Shown: positions 34,732 to 43,613, numbered from the stretch's first letter. The stretch: DNA of 64,000 nucleotides from an uncultured Lachnospiraceae bacterium (GCA_947172645.1 CAMWBY010000001.1:62001-126000), one strand, 5' to 3'. Program-made: numbers and translations. Notes: generated by a model not told the origin, from the letters alone.

Positions 34732-36315
34732 TCAGAATTGAAAATAAATAAACTGCTGCACATCGTACATTTCCCCATAACAGCCGTATAGCAGTATTGC
34801 AAAAATTAACAGCATAATACATCCGGTCTTAAATACCCATCCCTGCCTAAAAAATGCATCCGCCACGTCTGTTCCATGGTATTTATAGTAATCTACTATA
34901 AACAAAATCAGGATAGAACCAAGCAGCACATTCATATAATTCCTTGCCACGCCAAGCTGATAGAGCGAACCGTCGAAAAGAACCGTCCAGTTATTGCTGC
35001 CAAACAAATTGGCAAGTATCTCTTTGGCATTCGACAATCCTCCCGCACGGAAAAACAGCCAGGCAAAAGTAACCGATACGAAGGTGCCTACTGTCCGAAA
35101 GAATCTCATGCTAAAGCCCTCTCCCGGCGCCCTTCCTTCCTCTCCTGTCAACCGTATCCACCTTTCCCGATACTTCTGAGTTCTCACTTTTATCTCCTGC
35201 AATATATCCTCCGCCACTTGATATATTCCGTTCAAAAGTCCCCAGAAAATAAACGCCAAAGACGCTCCATGCCACAATCCGCTGACTGCAAACACCGCCA
35301 GCAAATTTCCTCTTTTTCTGAAATTTCCCCTCCTGTTGCCGCCAAGGGGAATGTAGAGATAATCCCGAAACCACCCCGAAAGCGAAATATGCCATCTGCG
35401 CCAGAACTCTTTCACGCTCTTTGCATAGTAGGGCGCATTGAAATTATCCATTAGGCAGATACCCATGATTAATGCCGAACCCCTCGCGATTGTGGAATAC
35501 CCGTAGAAATCACAATAAATCTGTATGGCAAAGAAAACAGTCGCCACTGCAATATAGAAGCCTGGATACGCCGCACTGTCACCATAAACCGTGTTGACAA
35601 TGATTGCCGCCCTGTCTGCAATCACCATCTTCACAAACAGCCCGTACAGGACGAGCAGCAATCCTTTTCTAAAATTCTCATAGCGGAAAGGCTTGGGCAC
35701 ACAGAGTTGCACAAGAAGATTCTTTGACCGCTCTATGGGGCCCGCCACAAGCTGCGGGAAGAAAGATACGAACAGGGCATACCGTAGGAAATTCTTTTCC
35801 GCATAGATATCGCCGCGGTATACGTCAATCAAATATCCCAATGCCTGTAAGGTGTAGAAAGAGATTCCAACCGGCAATAGAATATCGTGGTTCCAACTGA
35901 TTTCATGTATATGGATATACGGTAAGATGCGATTTAATACCGATATTCCGAATTGGAAATATTTGAAAAATCCTAATACGCCAAGGTTCATTACAATGCA
36001 AACCATCAAACAGATTTTCTTTTTTCTTTGATTCTTTTCCTCTTTCTTCCTTGCCCCCGTTTCACCTTCCTCAGTATATTTGCACCATTCCGATTCATCA
36101 TTTTTCAGATTCTCAATTATCCTTCCACACAAATATGTCAAAAAAGTACAGAAAAACAATAATGCCGCATACAAAGGATTCCACTGCATATAAAAATAAT
36201 AGCTCGCGATAAGCAGCCATATATGCCGCATCCTTTTAGGCAGGCAATAATAAAGCAAAGCCACAATAGGCAGAAATAAGAAAATATATTGAGGTGTGTT
36301 AAATAGCATTTCCAC
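34732..36315 (-). CDS. MBOAT family membrane O-acyltransferase
   Basis: A 527-residue integral membrane protein with about ten membrane segments. It carries the MBOAT pattern seen in AlgI and DltB: LPVGISFYTLQALGYLIDVYRG, VAGPIERSKNL, the FCDFYGYSTIARG-like IYCDFYGYS, SVKEFWRRWHISLSGWFRDYLYIPLGGNR and the active-site histidine in GLWHGAS. Such proteins pass acyl groups across the membrane to exopolysaccharide, teichoic acid or lipids. It follows the SGNH-type gene by 17 bases. No dltA or alg genes are nearby, so the acyl acceptor is unknown. Confidence 0.9.
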   Translation of the reverse strand: MEMLFNTPQYIFLFLPIVALLYYCLPKRMRHIWLLIASYYFYMQWNPLYAALLFFCTFLTYLCGRIIENLKNDESEWCKYTEEGETGARKKEEKNQRKKKICLMVCIVMNLGVLGFFKYFQFGISVLNRILPYIHIHEISWNHDILLPVGISFYTLQALGYLIDVYRGDIYAEKNFLRYALFVSFFPQLVAGPIERSKNLLVQLCVPKPFRYENFRKGLLLVLYGLFVKMVIADRAAIIVNTVYGDSAAYPGFYIAVATVFFAIQIYCDFYGYSTIARGSALIMGICLMDNFNAPYYAKSVKEFWRRWHISLSGWFRDYLYIPLGGNRRGNFRKRGNLLAVFAVSGLWHGASLAFIFWGLLNGIYQVAEDILQEIKVRTQKYRERWIRLTGEEGRAPGEGFSMRFFRTVGTFVSVTFAWLFFRAGGLSNAKEILANLFGSNNWTVLFDGSLYQLGVARNYMNVLLGSILILFIVDYYKYHGTDVADAFFRQGWVFKTGCIMLLIFAILLYGCYGEMYDVQQFIYFQF

Positions 36316-36332
36316 GTCCTTTTCTTTATGTA

Positions 36333-37712
36333 CTAATAGTTGATTTCCATGGTCTGTACCTCGTCCGGCTTTCCTTCTGTCCTAGCCACGATTGTACAGA
36401 TTCCGTGCTCCGCTAATGGCACTGTAAACATTTTATTTGCATCAAAATCCTGCACCATATACTGTTCCCCTTCTGTCGGTGTCAGGATGATTCTGTATTC
36501 CATACCCACTTCACGATTGGAAGCAACCCACACATTTCTGGTTTTTTCTGACGCTTCTTCATTATCTTCACTGTCTCTATAATAAAGCCCATAGACCTCC
36601 GGTTCCGCTTCTTGAAGTTTCTCTGCATAGCTGTCATGGAAATATTGTGCGTTTTCAACTTCCTTCCCGGATACCACCTGATAGAAAAAAGGTGTATAGA
36701 TTCCGGCTCCCACACTGTTTAGATGCCCTATATCCCGAAAGCACTCTCCGCGTTGAATTGGAAGATATTCCTCCTTTGTCAGGTTAAAATCATAGAAAGG
36801 CACACCGCATTCTTCTGCGAACGCCCTGGCTTCCTTCACATAATTGTCATAACTCACTGTACTAACCAATTGCAGGTTATGAATAGGCGATATAAATAAA
36901 GTAATGGGTATTTCTCTTTTCTGGCAATATCGGATGATTCTGCGGTAATACTCTTTGCTCTCCTTAAGCATCGGGTTTTCTCCCAATATGCGCTCTTGGA
37001 GATAATATCTTGACTGCTCTTTAAACTCTCTCCCAGAATCAAAAAATCCTTGTTTCAAATAAGCGTCATATCCATTCCCGTCCGAATGTTCCACGTAATA
37101 TTGATAGCAACGATATTTTTCTTCTTTCTTGCGCGCCATATTCTGCTTTACATAATCCCAATTCCCCAACTGTGCCCTGTGCCGGCTGAAAGGTAAAAAA
37201 ATATCTACATATTTTTCTGCTCCCCCAATCGAAAGCATATAAAACAATTTATTTCCTGAAGCCTTCATATAATCGGTGTTCCACCAATTCCAACCGTACT
37301 CTTCGGGAACCAATTCTCCTGGGCAAAAATTATTTTCTACACTGCACATATAGTACAGTTCCAAGTATACATGAGACAACTCATTCCTTTGGCCGGCTTC
37401 CCGCAGCAGGTAATAGCTTCCATTTGGTTTCTGCCGTGGCGATGCCAGGTTAAAATTGTACATGCCGTTTAATTCGTCTAATATCCGTGGGTCAATATCA
37501 CAATATACATGCGAAGAACCAAGATAAAGATTGTCAATCTTCCCCTCGTCTTCATAAAAGTTATGCCATAGGATACGATACCACTGGTCCTCCCATGTAT
37601 ATAGATATCCTAGCTTATGGGTAATCGCCATAAAAACTGCGAATACCGCTATCATTCCAATGATTCTTTTTAAATATCTCGCTAAAAATATAGTTGTCCT
37701 TTTCTTTTGCAT
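36333..37712 (-). CDS. Membrane-anchored SGNH hydrolase-like protein, MBOAT partner
   Basis: A 459-residue protein with one N-terminal membrane segment (about residues 15-32) and an extracytoplasmic domain. LYLGSSHVYCDIDP supplies the catalytic Ser and ...FRDIGHLNSVGA gives the Asp-x-x-His pair, so an SGNH/DltD-AlgX-like acyl-transfer or esterase fold is likely. The C-terminal 90 residues look like a separate beta-rich domain. The ATG at 37712 starts just before the anchor; the ribosome site is weak. A promoter at 37871-37898 lies inside any longer reading. The MBOAT gene follows by 17 bases, so the two form an O-acylation pair. Confidence 0.8.
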   Translation of the reverse strand: MQKKRTTIFLARYLKRIIGMIAVFAVFMAITHKLGYLYTWEDQWYRILWHNFYEDEGKIDNLYLGSSHVYCDIDPRILDELNGMYNFNLASPRQKPNGSYYLLREAGQRNELSHVYLELYYMCSVENNFCPGELVPEEYGWNWWNTDYMKASGNKLFYMLSIGGAEKYVDIFLPFSRHRAQLGNWDYVKQNMARKKEEKYRCYQYYVEHSDGNGYDAYLKQGFFDSGREFKEQSRYYLQERILGENPMLKESKEYYRRIIRYCQKREIPITLFISPIHNLQLVSTVSYDNYVKEARAFAEECGVPFYDFNLTKEEYLPIQRGECFRDIGHLNSVGAGIYTPFFYQVVSGKEVENAQYFHDSYAEKLQEAEPEVYGLYYRDSEDNEEASEKTRNVWVASNREVGMEYRIILTPTEGEQYMVQDFDANKMFTVPLAEHGICTIVARTEGKPDEVQTMEINY

Positions 37713-37870
37713 ATCTATTATCCGTTTTTGGTAAAAATTGAAAACCTCTAAGTAATTATTAAATATTTGCTTTATAGTTTCCCTCTTTATTGCCCGTATA
37801 AATAAACATAAAATGACGTTTAACTGTATATAATAATTATTGTCTTTTATTTTCTTACTATCATATTTAT

Positions 37871-37898
37871 AGTATATATTCTGTATTTTCAATGTCAA
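37871..37898 (-). promoter_or_regulatory. Promoter of SGNH-MBOAT operon
   Basis: On the minus strand a perfect TTGACA (37893-37898) is followed after 16 bases by TATACT (37871-37876). It predicts a leader of about 155 bases. The 37713-38067 gap otherwise holds the start of the divergent XRE gene and a repeated GGCTAT motif. Confidence 0.65.
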
Positions 37899-37957
37899 TA
37901 GCCTGTTGAAATCTATTTTTAATATTTATAGGCTATCTTGTAGGCTATAACAAAAAT

Positions 37958-38065
37958 ATGAATTATAATGCCTGGCAGATTTACGCAGAAAGAAGAAAGA
38001 GTCAGGAAGATATGCAAGCATGCCTTCTTGGCTCATTGGACAAAAACCAGAAAGGAACTGGCTGA
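37958..38065 (+). CDS. Possible 35-residue leader peptide coupled to the XRE gene
   Basis: An ATG at 37958 opens a 35-codon frame starting MNYNAWQIYAERRKSQEDM that stops with TGA two bases before the ATG of the XRE regulator (TGAAAATG). That junction is typical of coupled translation. The ribosome site before it is weak, and a TATAAT inside it (37964-37969) could instead be the -10 element of the promoter, in which case the frame would not be translated. Function unknown. Confidence 0.3.
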   Translation: MNYNAWQIYAERRKSQEDMQACLLGSLDKNQKGTG

Positions 38066-38067
38066 AA

Positions 38068-38406
38068 ATGGATATCACAAAAGAATTGGGACTTAGGATT
38101 CGTTATCATAGAAAAGAAAAACATATTACGCAGGAAAAATTGGCCGAGATATGCAGTCTCCACCCAACCTACATCGGGCAGATTGAACGCGGTGAAAAGA
38201 ACGCTACTGTAGAAAGCATCTACCGGATTGCAAGAGGACTTGATATTCCCATCAGTAAGCTTTTGGAAAACGTAGAATACCTTGAGAAAACCGACGACAG
38301 CATTCCCTTAAACATATACCATCAGCTTCTGTCTCTCCCACATGATAAACAAGATAATGTGGGAAAAATTCTGTCGGAGATTATTGATTTGGCATTAGAC
38401 TCATGA
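38068..38406 (+). CDS. XRE-family HTH regulator
   Basis: A 112-residue DNA-binding protein. The helix-turn-helix covers about residues 10-60, with KHITQEKLAEICSLHPTYIGQIERGEKNATVESIYRIA, close to the phage- and SinR-type repressors. The C-terminal 45 residues form a short helical domain. The ATG at 38068 has GGAAC about 9 bases upstream. A 30-bp palindrome lies about 95 bases past its end and may be its operator (inference). Confidence 0.85.
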   Translation: MDITKELGLRIRYHRKEKHITQEKLAEICSLHPTYIGQIERGEKNATVESIYRIARGLDIPISKLLENVEYLEKTDDSIPLNIYHQLLSLPHDKQDNVGKILSEIIDLALDS

Positions 38407-38499
38407 AACATGATTTTACGGCTCCCTCAAAACAGATAGAATGTGGTAAAATAGAGTTTAGCTTGCTTTTTACCAAACACGATGCTATACTAAGAAACG

Positions 38500-38529
38500 T
38501 TGAAAATACTGTATATACAGTATTTTCAA
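38500..38529. promoter_or_regulatory. Perfect 30-bp palindrome upstream of queT
   Basis: The sequence from 38500 to 38529 is a perfect inverted repeat with no loop, reading TTGAAAATACTGTAT on either strand. The core CTGTATATACAG is 12 bp. It lies between the XRE gene and the preQ1 riboswitch. It could be an operator, or a terminator hairpin for the XRE gene, but no clean U tract follows. Confidence 0.6.
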
Positions 38530-38540
38530 TAAATATACCC

Positions 38541-38583
38541 GGTGAGTTCGAGACCTTCCTCACCTAAAACAAAACTAAAGGAG
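38541..38583 (+). ncRNA. PreQ1-I riboswitch of queT
   Basis: P1 is GGTGAG (38541-38546) with CTCACC (38559-38564). TTC follows the 5' strand as in the class I aptamer. Loop bases CCTT (38554-38557) can pair with AAGG (38578-38581) in the A-rich tail to make the H-type pseudoknot. The same AAAGGAG is the ribosome binding site of queT, so preQ1 binding would hide it and switch off translation. Confidence 0.8.
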
Positions 38584-38587
38584 ACAA

Positions 38588-39154
38588 ATGAATATGAAAA
38601 AACAATCTTTCAGCAAGGCGGTTCCCGCAGGAATCGTCATGCCCGACTCACTGACCGCTATGGTTCAGGCAGCAATGATTGCTGCAATCTACGTTGTGCT
38701 GACTTTTATCGCCAACGCCTTCGGACTAGCCAACCACGTCGTCCAAGTCCGGTTCTCAGAAGCGCTCACAATCCTACCTTACTTCACCCCCGCCGCCATC
38801 CCCGGCCTGTTTATCGGATGCCTGTTGAGCAATATCCTCACAGGATGCGCCCTGCCCGATATTATATTCGGCAGCCTGGCAACATTAATCGGAGCCCTTG
38901 GAACCTATGGCCTGCGCAGATGGAAATGGTGCGCGCCTGTCTGTCCAATCATCGCAAATACAATTATCGTACCCCTCATATTAATCTATGGATACGGATT
39001 GATGATTGACGGGCTTTCTGTTTTGCAATGTTTTGGATATTATTGCCTGACCGTAGGCGCAGGAGAAATTATTTCCTGTGGCGTCTTGGGGATGATTCTT
39101 CTTTTCTCATTGCAAAAATATAAAGGCAGGATATTTGGGGCTGTTAAATTATAG
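38588..39154 (+). CDS. queT: QueT family queuosine precursor transporter
   Basis: A 188-residue membrane protein with about five or six membrane segments, of the QueT (COG4708) family, thought to be the substrate-specificity part of an ECF-type importer of preQ1 or related bases. AAMIAAIYVVLTFIANAFGLA, QVRFSEALTILPYF and IPGLFIGCLLSNIL are typical. The riboswitch before it supports this strongly. Two ATGs, 38588 and 38594, are possible; the first is 4 bases from the GGAG site and the second 10. Confidence 0.9.
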   Translation: MNMKKQSFSKAVPAGIVMPDSLTAMVQAAMIAAIYVVLTFIANAFGLANHVVQVRFSEALTILPYFTPAAIPGLFIGCLLSNILTGCALPDIIFGSLATLIGALGTYGLRRWKWCAPVCPIIANTIIVPLILIYGYGLMIDGLSVLQCFGYYCLTVGAGEIISCGVLGMILLFSLQKYKGRIFGAVKL

Positions 39155-39254
39155 CGATTGTTCTCATTGACTAGTGAAATAACGTGTTTATATTTCGACA
39201 AATTGCTTGCCTGAAAATAAATATATCGGTGCACTAGCTAATAAAGCAAAAATA

Positions 39255-39289
39255 GGGAAGGCTGCAAGTCATGACTTTGCTGCCTTCCC
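39255..39289. terminator. Bidirectional terminator between queT and the membrane XRE gene
   Basis: GGGAAGGC and GCCTTCCC form the base of a stem that continues through GCAAGTCA/TGACTTTGC with one mismatch and one bulge. T runs follow on both strands, so both convergent genes can end here. Confidence 0.8.
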
Positions 39290-39304
39290 GTTTTCTAAAA
39301 AACT

Positions 39305-40156
39305 TTAATCTTTTACGCTCTCCCTATCCCCTTTTCGCCATTGCCTGATATATCCTACAAGAGAATAATACAATGGAATTGTAAGGAAAACCGCCCAGGC
39401 CGGGTGCCACACACGATTCACCAATCCAGAATAAAGAAAAACCAACACCACTAATACCGGATAAGCAAATAAATTGGCGTTCCGGTTCCGCACAGCACAG
39501 ATAAGGGTGCTGATAATCGGAACTAAAAGAAAAATTAACCACCCGGGATGCCATACATTATACACGCACCCGATAATAATATAGACCACAATGGCAATCA
39601 TGCACAAGGGCAGTTCCGCTTCTTTCCCACGCGTAAAAATATGATTTTCTGCATCATCCCCTGTCACACGGATACCATTCTTGTCAATATGCACCTCATT
39701 GTCTTTATCTTTATCAACTACATGGATGCCACTCCAACTCACATGGACTTCGCCTGACTTATCTTTCACATGGATGCCGTCAAAACCTATGTGCACATCT
39801 TCTTCATCGTCAGACTCGTCCTGAACGCTTCCCTCCTCTGCCTCCCCGTCTTCTGTCCCACCTGTTTTGGTCTGCTCTCCATCATACTTTTCATACTTTT
39901 GCCTTACACCTGACTGCAAACAATACTGCTCGTGGCTCTCATCCTCTTCCTTATCATATATCTGTAGAAGCTCATCCAATGAAACACGATATAATTTCGC
40001 CAACGCAATCAGATTATCAGTGTCAGGCGAAGCTTCTGCACGTTCCCATTTACTGACTGCTTGTCTGCTGATGCCTAGTTTCTCCGCCAAAGCCTCCTGA
40101 GACAGATTATTTTCCTTGCGCAACGCTACCAGCCTGCTTGCAATTTCAAGATTCAT
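39305..40156 (-). CDS. Membrane-anchored XRE-family regulator with internal repeats
   Basis: A 283-residue protein. Residues 1-65 are an HTH domain (NNLSQEALAEKLGISRQAVSKWERAEASPDTDNL). Residues 68-120 are acidic. Residues 121-165 hold three imperfect repeats built on VHI...GIHVKDK and ending at GIRVTGDD. About four membrane segments follow from residue 183 to 270, with two similar halves, VYNVWHPGWLIFLLVP and VNRVWHPAWAVFLTIP. A DNA-binding head tied to a membrane sensor is the natural reading. The repeat section could be a short beta stack. GGAGG precedes the ATG. The downstream target is unknown. Confidence 0.82.
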   Translation of the reverse strand: MNLEIASRLVALRKENNLSQEALAEKLGISRQAVSKWERAEASPDTDNLIALAKLYRVSLDELLQIYDKEEDESHEQYCLQSGVRQKYEKYDGEQTKTGGTEDGEAEEGSVQDESDDEEDVHIGFDGIHVKDKSGEVHVSWSGIHVVDKDKDNEVHIDKNGIRVTGDDAENHIFTRGKEAELPLCMIAIVVYIIIGCVYNVWHPGWLIFLLVPIISTLICAVRNRNANLFAYPVLVVLVFLYSGLVNRVWHPAWAVFLTIPLYYSLVGYIRQWRKGDRESVKD

Positions 40157-40358
40157 TCATTCCTCCGTTCTAAAGCGTCAGTGCCACAGTTTCAAGGCAA
40201 TCTTATACAAACGCTTAAACTCATCTGTTTTTCACAGAACCATCATAATAAAAAATCTTGGTTTTCACCACTACTTTCGCTTTCCAGACAGTAAAATATT
40301 GGTTGCGCGCATGAAGACATCCCCGCAACCTACAGTTTCCTTTTCCTCAAGTATGCCT

Positions 40359-41027
40359 TTACTCCATCATCCAACGCTGTGCAAACCATTCTTTTACCTG
40401 TAGAAGGTCTTCCAGGACAGCAACACTCTTGCCCCTCATCTCTTCCGTCGGAGGAAGCATGTCCGGAACCATTATAGGCCGCATTCCCGCACTGTGAGAT
40501 GAACGGATACCGTTATAAGAATCCTCTATGGCATATGCGTCCACCGGATTAATGTCTAACTTTTCGCATGCCATCAGATAGATATCCGGCTCCGGTTTAC
40601 TCTTCTTCAACTGGTCGCCTCCCATCACCACCTGAAAATATTCATATAGCCCTGCCTGCTTCAGTTCCTGCGTCACAGCCTGCAGACGGGTGGACGACGC
40701 CACAGCCATAGTAACCCTCTTCTCCCGCAGGTAATCCATCAATTCGCGCACGCCTTTCTTTATGGGAAGTTCTCCTCTGTCTACAATCTCATGGAAAAGT
40801 ACCGATGATTTCTTCCTAAACTCATCGTATGGGAAATCCGCCCCGTAGTAGTTCAGCACAATCTCCCTTGTCATCACACTGTTAGTCCCAATACACGGCA
40901 TAAAGGCTTCCCTCATTCCGCTCAAGCCATACTCCTGCGCAATTTTCTGCCAACACTCAAGAACAAGACGTTCACTGTCAAAAATTACCCCGTCCATGTC
41001 AAAAACTACTGCTTTACAGTCAGTCAT
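40359..41027 (-). CDS. HAD-family hydrolase (beta-phosphoglucomutase-like)
   Basis: A 222-residue HAD phosphatase. VVFDMDGVIFDSE gives the catalytic Asp pair, VASSTRLQAV motif II, KKSKPEPDIYLMAC motif III with its lysine, and AIEDSYNGIRSSHSAGMR motif IV. The helical cap after motif I is of the beta-phosphoglucomutase/phosphatase type. Substrate unknown. It begins just after the large surface protein gene; the ATG at 41045 is an alternative but lacks a spaced ribosome site. Confidence 0.88.
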   Translation of the reverse strand: MTDCKAVVFDMDGVIFDSERLVLECWQKIAQEYGLSGMREAFMPCIGTNSVMTREIVLNYYGADFPYDEFRKKSSVLFHEIVDRGELPIKKGVRELMDYLREKRVTMAVASSTRLQAVTQELKQAGLYEYFQVVMGGDQLKKSKPEPDIYLMACEKLDINPVDAYAIEDSYNGIRSSHSAGMRPIMVPDMLPPTEEMRGKSVAVLEDLLQVKEWFAQRWMME

Positions 41028-41048
41028 AATTTTCTTTTCTCCCATCCT

Positions 41049-43613
41049 CTACTTCTCTTTCCTCACATAAGTAATAAACCGATTCCCATTTTCATTTAGC
41101 CATTCTGTAGAATCATTCATTCCCTTTTTATACAATGTGCCCGTGACAGGGTCCATCACCACAATGTTCAGCTCGTTAAAGCCGACAATCAACACCGCAT
41201 TTCCGTCTTCAAGCAACGCAAGCACCGGTATATCCTGATTGACATAGTACAGAACCGCGTCCAGGCTACAGCCCGACAAGTCAAGCACCGTGCAGTCTTG
41301 CAAATCCGACTGTAAAATAGAAAAGACTGAACTTCCCCGTCCCAGAAGCTGTTGCGTGTTTCTGGATATACCTTCGAATTTCAATATCGTATCGAGACAG
41401 ACGGCCAGGGAGTCCCTCATCTCCGATACTTCATCCTCCGTAATAGCCATAATCTGATTTCTGGTACTCCTCGTCACACGCCTCCATATATACTCTCCAT
41501 CATCATCCACCACGACTCCGGCTATCCGGTATGCCAAATCCACCGCCTCGCCGGAATTGACGTAAATACCCTCTATTCCATTCTTACCATATACATAGAA
41601 ACGTTCCTCGCCGCCTTCCGTTTCCGGAATTACAAGCGCCCTGTTGCCCTCAAACAAAACCTCCTTGGGTGAGAGATGTTTCAAACCTTTACTGTCTATT
41701 TCATTCTTGACCACAATCTGACAAATTGTCTCATATGTCTCTGTCACAACATAGCTGAGCGTATTGCTCCCTGCCTTGACCTGTTCCGTACTCATAATCT
41801 GGTCGTCCGCTGCAGGCTCATAGCTTTGCGTTTCTTCATTCCAGGCTACCCTGGACAGGGTAATCTGATTTTCTTCAATGATACTGCCCACTACATAGGT
41901 GTTCTCTTTGCGGTACGTTTTTAGGACGGCCCCGCTGTCTCCCTGTATCTTGACACAGTACATTGGAAAAACGGTCATCCCTACATTATCTGTTGTGATA
42001 TCCACCTTTCTCGTCAATCCATAAATCAAGTCTTCCTCCATAAACCCGAGCACAGAAATATATTCATATCTTCCCGCCTCGATTTCCGTCTGCTTCTGCG
42101 TACTCAGATTCATCATCACCAGACTGTCGCATGCATGAGGGTCTTCCCCCTCCTGCCATACAAGCATCTTATTGGAGTCGGACACATAGTAGCTTCCTTC
42201 CCGCAATCCGGAAGCTACAACCTGATACTTGCGCGCATTCAAATCCGCCGCATACACGCTTCCGTCCATAATAAAATAATAAATTCCTGACTTATTCACA
42301 TAGGACAGACGTTCCATATCGGATTTCAGTAAATCATATGACTTATGATAAGGCACATAAATCAGTTCCTCTATCGTATTCGTCATACTGTTATAATAAT
42401 AAACCGTGACGCCTACATTCCCTTCATGCCTTCCTCTGTTCATATACCCGTATACGAGAAATATCACATTTCCCGTCTCGTCCACCGTCAGAATCTGTGT
42501 ATCATACTGGTTACACGCGTTCCTGGCGTCGCGCAGCCCCTCCGTATTTCCATAAAAACTAAACAACCTGACAAGCTTATTGTCCATCACATTATAGCTG
42601 TACAGTTTATCAGCCACCGAAAAAGCAAACACATTTCCGCCGTCACTTTCGACAAGCTTCACATCGTCGCCCGCAATGCCAAGTATAATCTTGTCATTGA
42701 TACAAATATCAGCCTCCTCGTCAAATATCTGGTCCATCTCCCTCTCATAATCCAACAGATACATACGGTCCGGCGTATACCTGACGCGGTAATATTCGTT
42801 TATCCTGTAATAATTTGTCTCCCTTCCGTCTTTGACAGAAGCAAGGTATTCCAATCGGAATGAGCCTGTCGGCTCCATCAATTCTTTAATAGAAATATCC
42901 GGTTCCGTCACCTTATGAACGGCTAAGTCCCCCCATGTCACCTGATTAAAACTGCTGTGTATCGTCACTTTATGAAATGTAGAATTGTCCCCCTCAGAAT
43001 TGGACTCCAAATATTTGGTCAATTCTGCCGCTTCTTCTTTATCAAAAGTCCTTTCATGGAAGTCCATAATATAATCCAACTTGTCCTGTATATGAAGGTC
43101 GTCGCTCAATACTATCCGCGAATAATAACGGACAGGCGCATCGTTCTCCATCGTCACCAAGAACACAAGCATGTATTCCGTATCATACTCAATCAAATCC
43201 TTGAGCGTAATGTCAAACCGTATCGTATCGTCTTCCTGCACGTATTCTTCCACTTCGGTGTTTTCCACCAACCGTTCCCCATTCAAATTCCGCACTTCAA
43301 AAGCGAGCTGAGAAATATGACGCCCATATGTGTCAAGCTGTACTCTAATTTTCCTGTCACTTCCCACCGGCTGCAATGTGTCCCTCAAATATGCACTGTC
43401 CATGCTGTCCGCATATCCATGCAGCCTATTGACGCAATACTTGTCCGCATACATGGAGATTACAGGATAAGTCGCCTCCCTCATCTCGGTTGTCATATCT
43501 GTATTCCCCTGGTTCATCACTGCACTAAGCAGCATAAGCGCCGCCATAAAAATAATACCAAGCAATGTCCCTTTTATGATTGCTCTCTTCATCCTCAGCC
43601 TCCATTTTGCCAT
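41049..43613 (-). CDS. Large membrane-anchored extracellular protein with degenerate C39-like domain
   Basis: An 854-residue protein of no family I can name. An N-terminal membrane anchor (about residues 12-32) is followed by a long extracytoplasmic part. The middle (about 300-620) has many short beta-rich repeats (LYSYNVMDNKLVRLFSF, VYAADLNARKYQVVAS), suggesting a beta-propeller. The C-terminal 120 residues fit a C39-like fold: MRDSLAVCLDTILKFEG stands where DCGxxxLxxxL..G is expected, and GNAVLIVGFNELNIVVMDP where GHxVxVxG...DP is expected. The nucleophile position is Ser735 and the histidine position Asn805, so it is probably not a peptidase. It could bind peptides or cell wall. Confidence 0.7.
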   Translation of the reverse strand: MAKWRLRMKRAIIKGTLLGIIFMAALMLLSAVMNQGNTDMTTEMREATYPVISMYADKYCVNRLHGYADSMDSAYLRDTLQPVGSDRKIRVQLDTYGRHISQLAFEVRNLNGERLVENTEVEEYVQEDDTIRFDITLKDLIEYDTEYMLVFLVTMENDAPVRYYSRIVLSDDLHIQDKLDYIMDFHERTFDKEEAAELTKYLESNSEGDNSTFHKVTIHSSFNQVTWGDLAVHKVTEPDISIKELMEPTGSFRLEYLASVKDGRETNYYRINEYYRVRYTPDRMYLLDYEREMDQIFDEEADICINDKIILGIAGDDVKLVESDGGNVFAFSVADKLYSYNVMDNKLVRLFSFYGNTEGLRDARNACNQYDTQILTVDETGNVIFLVYGYMNRGRHEGNVGVTVYYYNSMTNTIEELIYVPYHKSYDLLKSDMERLSYVNKSGIYYFIMDGSVYAADLNARKYQVVASGLREGSYYVSDSNKMLVWQEGEDPHACDSLVMMNLSTQKQTEIEAGRYEYISVLGFMEEDLIYGLTRKVDITTDNVGMTVFPMYCVKIQGDSGAVLKTYRKENTYVVGSIIEENQITLSRVAWNEETQSYEPAADDQIMSTEQVKAGSNTLSYVVTETYETICQIVVKNEIDSKGLKHLSPKEVLFEGNRALVIPETEGGEERFYVYGKNGIEGIYVNSGEAVDLAYRIAGVVVDDDGEYIWRRVTRSTRNQIMAITEDEVSEMRDSLAVCLDTILKFEGISRNTQQLLGRGSSVFSILQSDLQDCTVLDLSGCSLDAVLYYVNQDIPVLALLEDGNAVLIVGFNELNIVVMDPVTGTLYKKGMNDSTEWLNENGNRFITYVRKEK

